Program-made: the position numbers and the translations under genes
Notes under the pieces: generated by a model
What the model saw: the letters and a program-made list of their open reading frames with translations, nothing else
What the model was told of the DNA's origin: nothing
Database searches by the model: none
Assembly (NCBI GenBank): GCA_017510605.1
Contig: JAFWMQ010000008.1
Span: 18,234 to 82,233, forward strand
Source of the DNA: Clostridiales bacterium
GTDB taxonomy: Bacteria; Bacillota; Clostridia; Saccharofermentanales; Saccharofermentanaceae
Reading direction: 5' to 3'
Length of the DNA stretch: 64,000 bases
In this document: positions 59,492-64,000 of the stretch, piece after piece
Layout: each line of letters starts with the position of its first letter
Position numbering within the stretch: the stretch's first letter is position 1

Positions 59492-60793
59492 ATGAAAAAA
59501 CTGTTCAGACTAATAATCTGCATATCTGTCATTGCGGTCATACTGAGTATTGCAGCTTGCGATACGAGAGGTACAGCAGAGAATAAATACGGTATCAAAA
59601 ACTATTCGATCGTATATTCCCGTAACGGGACTTCAGAGTATCAGAATTACGGTGCCGGAACGAATGAACAGACGGTATTCGAACTTGGTTCCAACGGCAA
59701 GACGGTAGCTGCTTATGTAGCACTGAGAATGGTTGACGAAGGAATATTAGATCTCGATACAAAAATATACCAGTATCTGGATTCCAAGCTTCTAACTAAT
59801 GATCCAAGACTTAAGGATATAACATTAGAGCAATTGCTTTGTCATACGGCAGGCTTTTCGCCAAGTTACGAGCTCGGGGTGGATAAAAAGATCTATTCTG
59901 ATCCCGGAGATGAATTCCGCTATTCGGGAGTCGGTTATATATATCTTCAAAGCGTAATTGAAAATGCAAGCGGAATGACGATGGATCAGGCTGCGTCTAA
60001 GTATGTATTCGTGCCGCTCGGGATGAAGAACAGCACATTTGAGAGCGAAAGGACAGTCACGCCGTATATGAGATCTGGAAATGCCGTGCTGTATTCAATG
60101 CTGGTATTTGCCGTCTCATTTGTTTTATTGCTTGCAGTGATCTCAATAATAGGGAAGATAACAAAGCAGAGTTTTTTTTCATTCAAAACGGGGTTTGCCG
60201 TCTCATTTATAGCGGCGGGAATAATCAATTCGGTCTTCCTGTTATTCTTCTTTGTATCGAAAGTATTTGTTTTATTCCTAATTCTTTATACGTTAATGGG
60301 AGCAATGCTTCTGATAACAAGAAAGAAGTCAAAGCTCTTCTACATAGGTGTGTCTGTGATCATGATATTGTTTTTTGCAGCAGGTTTCGCTCTTCCATTA
60401 AGTGTTCCGGTAACAAATGATCTTATCCATAAGGATGCCAACTGTGCCTATTCCTTTAAATCAACTGCGGAAGATATGGCTTTATTTTGTGATGAACTGA
60501 TGACAAGATCAAAGGAAAGTGACGGAAGTCTTAACAGGATGTTTATGCCGGCAGTTGTAATTGATGAGAATAATTCCTGGGGCTTGGGAATAGCTGTAGA
60601 ATCAAATGAGGAAGATGGTACAACTTATTGGCATTCCGGCATCAATCCCGGGTTCCAGAGTCTTTATGTTTTATACCCTCAGGAGAACAAATACATATTA
60701 GTGCTTACAAACAGCGATAACGGCTTGGATTTTGCGATAGAGACAGCGAGGGCCTTCCTTGGTGTTGACGGAGTATGGCAAATCAAGCGATAA
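59492..60793 (+). CDS. Membrane beta-lactamase-like serine hydrolase
   Basis: 433 residues. N-terminal signal with lipobox IAAC (Cys about 23), then a class C beta-lactamase/DD-peptidase-like fold: S-x-x-K at Ser67-Lys70 (SNGKTVAAY), YSGVGY and HSGINPGFQS near the end. Between about 200 and 305 four hydrophobic segments are inserted, so the protein crosses the membrane in its middle. In this family such enzymes (for example serine hydrolases of the Pbp4*-type) cleave peptides or esters. Cotranscribed with the TetR gene. Confidence 0.85.
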   Translation: MKKLFRLIICISVIAVILSIAACDTRGTAENKYGIKNYSIVYSRNGTSEYQNYGAGTNEQTVFELGSNGKTVAAYVALRMVDEGILDLDTKIYQYLDSKLLTNDPRLKDITLEQLLCHTAGFSPSYELGVDKKIYSDPGDEFRYSGVGYIYLQSVIENASGMTMDQAASKYVFVPLGMKNSTFESERTVTPYMRSGNAVLYSMLVFAVSFVLLLAVISIIGKITKQSFFSFKTGFAVSFIAAGIINSVFLLFFFVSKVFVLFLILYTLMGAMLLITRKKSKLFYIGVSVIMILFFAAGFALPLSVPVTNDLIHKDANCAYSFKSTAEDMALFCDELMTRSKESDGSLNRMFMPAVVIDENNSWGLGIAVESNEEDGTTYWHSGINPGFQSLYVLYPQENKYILVLTNSDNGLDFAIETARAFLGVDGVWQIKR

Positions 60794-60834
60794 GGTGTAT
60801 CTTATAGAAAATAGACTTAAATCAGGTGTTTTCC

Positions 60835-62034
60835 ATGGAACAGAAGTCGTTACTTATTGAACGTTTTTTAAGATATGTAAAGATCGATACACAGTCTGAC
60901 GAGGAATCGGATTTGCACCCGTCAACTTCAAAGCAGCATAAGCTCGCGGAACTTCTTGCGGGCGAATTACAGTCCCTTGGACTGACCGTGGATTACGATG
61001 AAGAGCACTGTTATGTCTATGCATATCTGTCTTCTAATGACAAAAGCGGACAGGCAGAAGATATAGGATTTATCGCGCATTTGGATACTTCTCCGGCGGT
61101 ATCCGGAAAAGAAGTAAAGCCTTTTATAATCCGTTCTTTTGACGGTAAAGACGAAATACTGGATCCTGATGAATTTCCCGAGCTGAATAACCACATTGGT
61201 GAAGATCTTATAAGAACAGACGGGACGACTCTTCTTGGTGCTGATGACAAGGCAGGCATAGCTGAGATAATGGAGATGTTATCTTACTTTGCGGCAAATC
61301 CTGCCGTTATTCACAGGGGGATAGCTGTTGCTTTCACACCTGATGAGGAGATTGGTAACGGAACACTGTTTTTCGACCTTGCAAGATTTCATGCGAAACA
61401 GGCTTATACCGTTGACGGCGGAAAGTTCGGAATACTTGAATATGAGTGTTTCAATGCGGCTATGGCGACCGTGGAAATAAAGGGCAGAAGTGTTCATACG
61501 GGAAGCGCCAAAGGACTCATGATAAATGCTTCTCTTATCGCAAACGAGTTTATTAACCTGATGCCGGATGACGAGACTCCTGAGACAACTGAAGGCTATG
61601 AAGGATTTTATTATCTGGACAGTATCCGTTCTGATTGCGAGAATGCGCGCATGCAGTTTCTTATAAGAGACCATGACCTTGATAAATTCGATGCGCGGAA
61701 AGAATATATGAAGGATGCGGCTTTCACCATCAATGAACGTTACAAAACAGAGCTTTGCAAGGTCACGATCGAGGATCAGTATCCTAACATGGCTATGTAT
61801 CTGAAAGACCATATGGACCTGATAGAACGTGCACAAAAAGCTGTCAGGGCTGCAGGCGGCACTCCTTCATCCGAACCTGTCAGAGGCGGTACTGACGGTG
61901 CTTTGTTGAGCTGCAGGGGACTTCCTTGCCCGAATCTTCCGACCGGGGGATATAACTATCACAGCAGATATGAATTTGCTTCCGTTCCTGAGATGCAGAA
62001 ATCACTGGACACACTGATATATCTTGCACAATGA
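60835..62034 (+). CDS. pepT: Peptidase T (tripeptide aminopeptidase)
   Basis: 399 residues, M20B family: HLDTSPAVSG (metal His-x-Asp), LLGADDKAG, FTPDEEIGNG (catalytic Glu), YTVDGG, and the C-terminal RGGTDGALLS and YNYHSRYEFASV. It cleaves the N-terminal residue from tripeptides with two zinc ions in the cytoplasm. AGGTG at 60824-60828 fits the ATG at 60835, not the GTG nine bases earlier. Confidence 0.96.
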   Translation: MEQKSLLIERFLRYVKIDTQSDEESDLHPSTSKQHKLAELLAGELQSLGLTVDYDEEHCYVYAYLSSNDKSGQAEDIGFIAHLDTSPAVSGKEVKPFIIRSFDGKDEILDPDEFPELNNHIGEDLIRTDGTTLLGADDKAGIAEIMEMLSYFAANPAVIHRGIAVAFTPDEEIGNGTLFFDLARFHAKQAYTVDGGKFGILEYECFNAAMATVEIKGRSVHTGSAKGLMINASLIANEFINLMPDDETPETTEGYEGFYYLDSIRSDCENARMQFLIRDHDLDKFDARKEYMKDAAFTINERYKTELCKVTIEDQYPNMAMYLKDHMDLIERAQKAVRAAGGTPSSEPVRGGTDGALLSCRGLPCPNLPTGGYNYHSRYEFASVPEMQKSLDTLIYLAQ

Positions 62035-62042
62035 AAAGATAA

Positions 62043-62570
62043 TCAGCTGCTTTTTTCCATTACGAGATAATCACCTGTCGAGCCGCTGTAGATATCGTAG
62101 TAAACAGTGTTTTCATCACCCGGCATCATGTAAACGAATTTCTCATTCCTTACCTCGCCGTCAATGGTGACATATGCATCTTTATCGCTTACATCAACAG
62201 GCTCAAGGTTTTCAGACTGGTAGAATCCCTCGCCTGTCCAGTCATACCGGTCATTTCCGATATATAAGACAACTTCTTTTCCGCTATAGTATTCAAGACG
62301 GCGCATGCGCTGCGCATTCACACTGCAGACAATGTATGCGAATCCGGCAAAGATCAAATAGAAGAAGATCATTCCGATCCCTGCGAGAAAAGTGAATCTC
62401 TTCGAACGGAGAATAAACAGGACCACTGTAAAAACAATGCCCAAAACAGCAAAAGCAAAATACGGGATATAAGACGTGGAATAACTGACAGCTTTAATTG
62501 TTCCCGAGATACTGATCATCACGCCGATGATCAGGATAATACATTCAGCTATTGTCAGTCTTTTACTCAT
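62043..62570 (-). CDS. Small membrane protein of unknown function
   Basis: 175 residues with three membrane segments (about 8-28, 36-54, 62-84) and a soluble C-terminal domain (95-175) that should lie outside. It overlaps the DUF3021 gene by 8 nt and so belongs to the LytTR operon. Family not recognised. Confidence 0.75.
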   Translation of the reverse strand: MSKRLTIAECIILIIGVMISISGTIKAVSYSTSYIPYFAFAVLGIVFTVVLFILRSKRFTFLAGIGMIFFYLIFAGFAYIVCSVNAQRMRRLEYYSGKEVVLYIGNDRYDWTGEGFYQSENLEPVDVSDKDAYVTIDGEVRNEKFVYMMPGDENTVYYDIYSGSTGDYLVMEKSS

Positions 62571-63009
62571 TTTCTGCCTTCGATACGTTTTTCTGGAACT
62601 TCATGAGTTCCTCATTCATTATATTTGCTGTTTTAAGATCTATCATCCATCCGAAAACATGAACCAGAACATATATTACCATTATGCTTATCGAGACTCC
62701 AACGATCTGAGGAATAAGATCAGGGATATTCTTGAATCTTCCGAACATGAAAAAGATGATCAGGATGATGATCATGAACATTTGAATGACTTCCCTGATA
62801 AGAGTCTGCCTGATCGTAAGTTCCTTTTTCGAATACATTATAAGTCCGGGGATGCTTCCGATAATTCCATAAATAAGGGGATAAGCAAACGCTTCATATC
62901 CGAATTGCAGATCAGGTTCCATCATCAGTCCTAATATGAACATCGCCAGATTGATCAGCGTTACTGATATAAAAAAGCCTCCGAGCTGTGTTCTTAAATG
63001 TTCTTTCAT
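62563..63009 (-). CDS. DUF3021 membrane protein
   Basis: 148 residues with four membrane segments and the DUF3021 order (GYEAFAYPLIYGIIGSIPGLIMY, LIREVIQMFMIIILIIF). DUF3021 genes are usually cotranscribed with LytTR regulators, which they probably control at the membrane. It overlaps both neighbours. Confidence 0.9.
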   Translation of the reverse strand: MKEHLRTQLGGFFISVTLINLAMFILGLMMEPDLQFGYEAFAYPLIYGIIGSIPGLIMYSKKELTIRQTLIREVIQMFMIIILIIFFMFGRFKNIPDLIPQIVGVSISIMVIYVLVHVFGWMIDLKTANIMNEELMKFQKNVSKAENE

Positions 63010-63452
63010 ACTGCTCCTCCTCTGAGCTTCTCTCTTATGTCAGGGACGTATTTGCGTGAGATTATTACCTGTTCACCGTTTGTCAGCACACAGGAGAATC
63101 TGCCGTTTAATGACGGCTTGATAGAGGTGATCTTCATGAGATTTACCACAACTGATTTGGATATGCGCGCAAAGTTACGGGAGGAGAGGACTTCCTCAAA
63201 TTCATAAAGGCGCCTGCCGGATTCATAACAGTCGTTCTCTAAATAGATGAAGGTCTTCTCATCGACGGCTTCAATATAGAGTATATCCGGCAGTGCAAGA
63301 CTGTACTGCCGGTCCTCCTTAATGCCTTTGAGTATTCCTTCACGTGATCTTATGAACCGGACTATCTCGTCAACCCGCTCGTCTCTGATATGACAGCCGA
63401 TCTCGATATATTCCTTTTCTTCCTCGCCGATCTTCTTTATGCTTATTTCCAT
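63006..63452 (-). CDS. LytTR-family DNA-binding regulator
   Basis: 148 residues. The LytTR domain spans about 45-145: LPDILYIEAVDEKTFIYLEND, FARISKSVVVNLMKITSIKP and VIISRKYVPDIREKL. No receiver domain is present, which is usual for the LytTR-DUF3021 pair. It likely controls its own operon together with the membrane partner. It overlaps the DUF3021 start by 4 nt. Confidence 0.93.
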   Translation of the reverse strand: MEISIKKIGEEEKEYIEIGCHIRDERVDEIVRFIRSREGILKGIKEDRQYSLALPDILYIEAVDEKTFIYLENDCYESGRRLYEFEEVLSSRNFARISKSVVVNLMKITSIKPSLNGRFSCVLTNGEQVIISRKYVPDIREKLRGGAV

Positions 63453-63459
63453 ACGATCC

Positions 63460-64000
63460 TCAATAGTATTCGTTTACTGCGAAGCTGCCTTCTCCTTTAA
63501 GATAACAATCCAAAAAATCTAGTACAAGAGCATTTAATGTATCGATCATCTCACCATTGTCTACTGATCCGGTTCCGAGATTCCCGGCAAGGACAGGTGA
63601 GAACAGCGGAAGATCGGTAAAATCCATATGCCCGCTGTTGATAAAGTAAGTGCAGTAAGCTGTGTCTGCATTTTTTATGATGACATTATTGGAGAATACC
63701 TCACCGCTTCTTTCTGCTTCGGCTGCCTGGTAGTGATGCTTCTGATTCTGAAGATTAAGAAGAGGTGTGTGATAAGGCTCCTCATTAATAAGGATCTCAT
63801 CTCCGTTGATCCCTATGTTCTCACCGAGCATGGTGCCGTCAAGATCTACAACGGCTGAGATATCATCCCTTCTGCCGCAGGTTACGGCAGCAGCACCGCC
63901 CATCGAATGACCGATCAGACCTATTTTTGCAGTATCAATAAGATTAATTACCTTTGTGATTTCTTCTTTCTGATCCTTGTCGATATACCAGTTATTAATG
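63460..64000 (-). CDS. Alpha/beta hydrolase, 5' end outside the window
   Basis: The visible 180 residues include the nucleophile elbow KIGLIGHSMGGAAAVTCGR and later VDLDGT and the active-site His in FINSGHMDF. This is a serine alpha/beta hydrolase of the PAF-acetylhydrolase/dienelactone type. The frame is open to the edge of the window at 64000. It lies 7 nt upstream of the LytTR gene on the same strand, so it shares its operon. Substrate unknown. Confidence 0.85.
   Translation of the reverse strand, partial: INNWYIDKDQKEEITKVINLIDTAKIGLIGHSMGGAAAVTCGRRDDISAVVDLDGTMLGENIGINGDEILINEEPYHTPLLNLQNQKHHYQAAEAERSGEVFSNNVIIKNADTAYCTYFINSGHMDFTDLPLFSPVLAGNLGTGSVDNGEMIDTLNALVLDFLDCYLKGEGSFAVNEYY

Overview
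The window reads as a chromosomal segment of a low-to-mid G+C Clostridia (Firmicutes) member, most likely an anaerobic gut or rumen type. Evidence: L10 and L13 leader RNAs, RemA next to gmk/rpoZ, a Crh-like HPr, a dimeric-type GlyRS, pyruvate phosphate dikinase, LytTR/DUF3021 genes and many short lipoproteins. Genus cannot be fixed from the sequence alone. Nearly all genes lie on the + strand.

Layout. 1-2060: end of rplK, rplA, L10 leader, rplJ, rplL and a terminator; rpoB does not follow. 2176-8130: a lipoprotein with a duplicated domain, a 53-bp tandem repeat array, a tRNA-Met/Glu/Cys operon, a HEAT-like protein with a cytoplasmic GH26 glycosidase, tRNA-Gly(CCC), rubredoxin, a CDF transporter and tRNA-Gly(GCC). 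8189-13266: membrane acyltransferase, rmlA, trxA, a radical-SAM protein and purF. 13283-24073: a nine-gene surface locus with five membrane-anchored Ig-like/transglutaminase paralogues, a GT2 glycosyltransferase, an SGNH hydrolase and two related lipoproteins. 24137-36680: housekeeping genes (rplM-rpsI; tsaE-tsaB-rimI; crh-like HPr-uvrC-phosphoesterase; yicC-remA-gmk-rpoZ-glyS; ppdK).

36840-46411: an accessory, by-eye AT-rich stretch of short, mostly single genes (GNATs, methyltransferase, rhomboid, lipoproteins, small unknowns), all on +. Several gaps carry the same short motif, AATCnnCAGTWAA, which gives it a cassette-like look. It includes a streptothricin-acetyltransferase-like gene broken by a -1 frameshift at a G GGA AAA heptamer.

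46494-58615: a Tim44-like zinc-ribbon protein, then a four-gene c-di-GMP signalling operon (hybrid kinase, REC-degenerate GGDEF-EAL, Hpt, hybrid kinase with two solute-binding sensor domains), a double-glycine leader peptide, and a convergent GGDEF cyclase. 58786-64000: a TetR regulator with a palindromic operator and a membrane beta-lactamase-like protein, pepT, and a minus-strand operon of alpha/beta hydrolase, LytTR regulator, DUF3021 and a small membrane protein.

The strongest candidates for undescribed biology are the transglutaminase paralogue locus, the cassette-like array with its shared linker motif, the helically phased 53-bp repeats before the tRNA operon, and the orphan double-glycine peptide beside the c-di-GMP operon.
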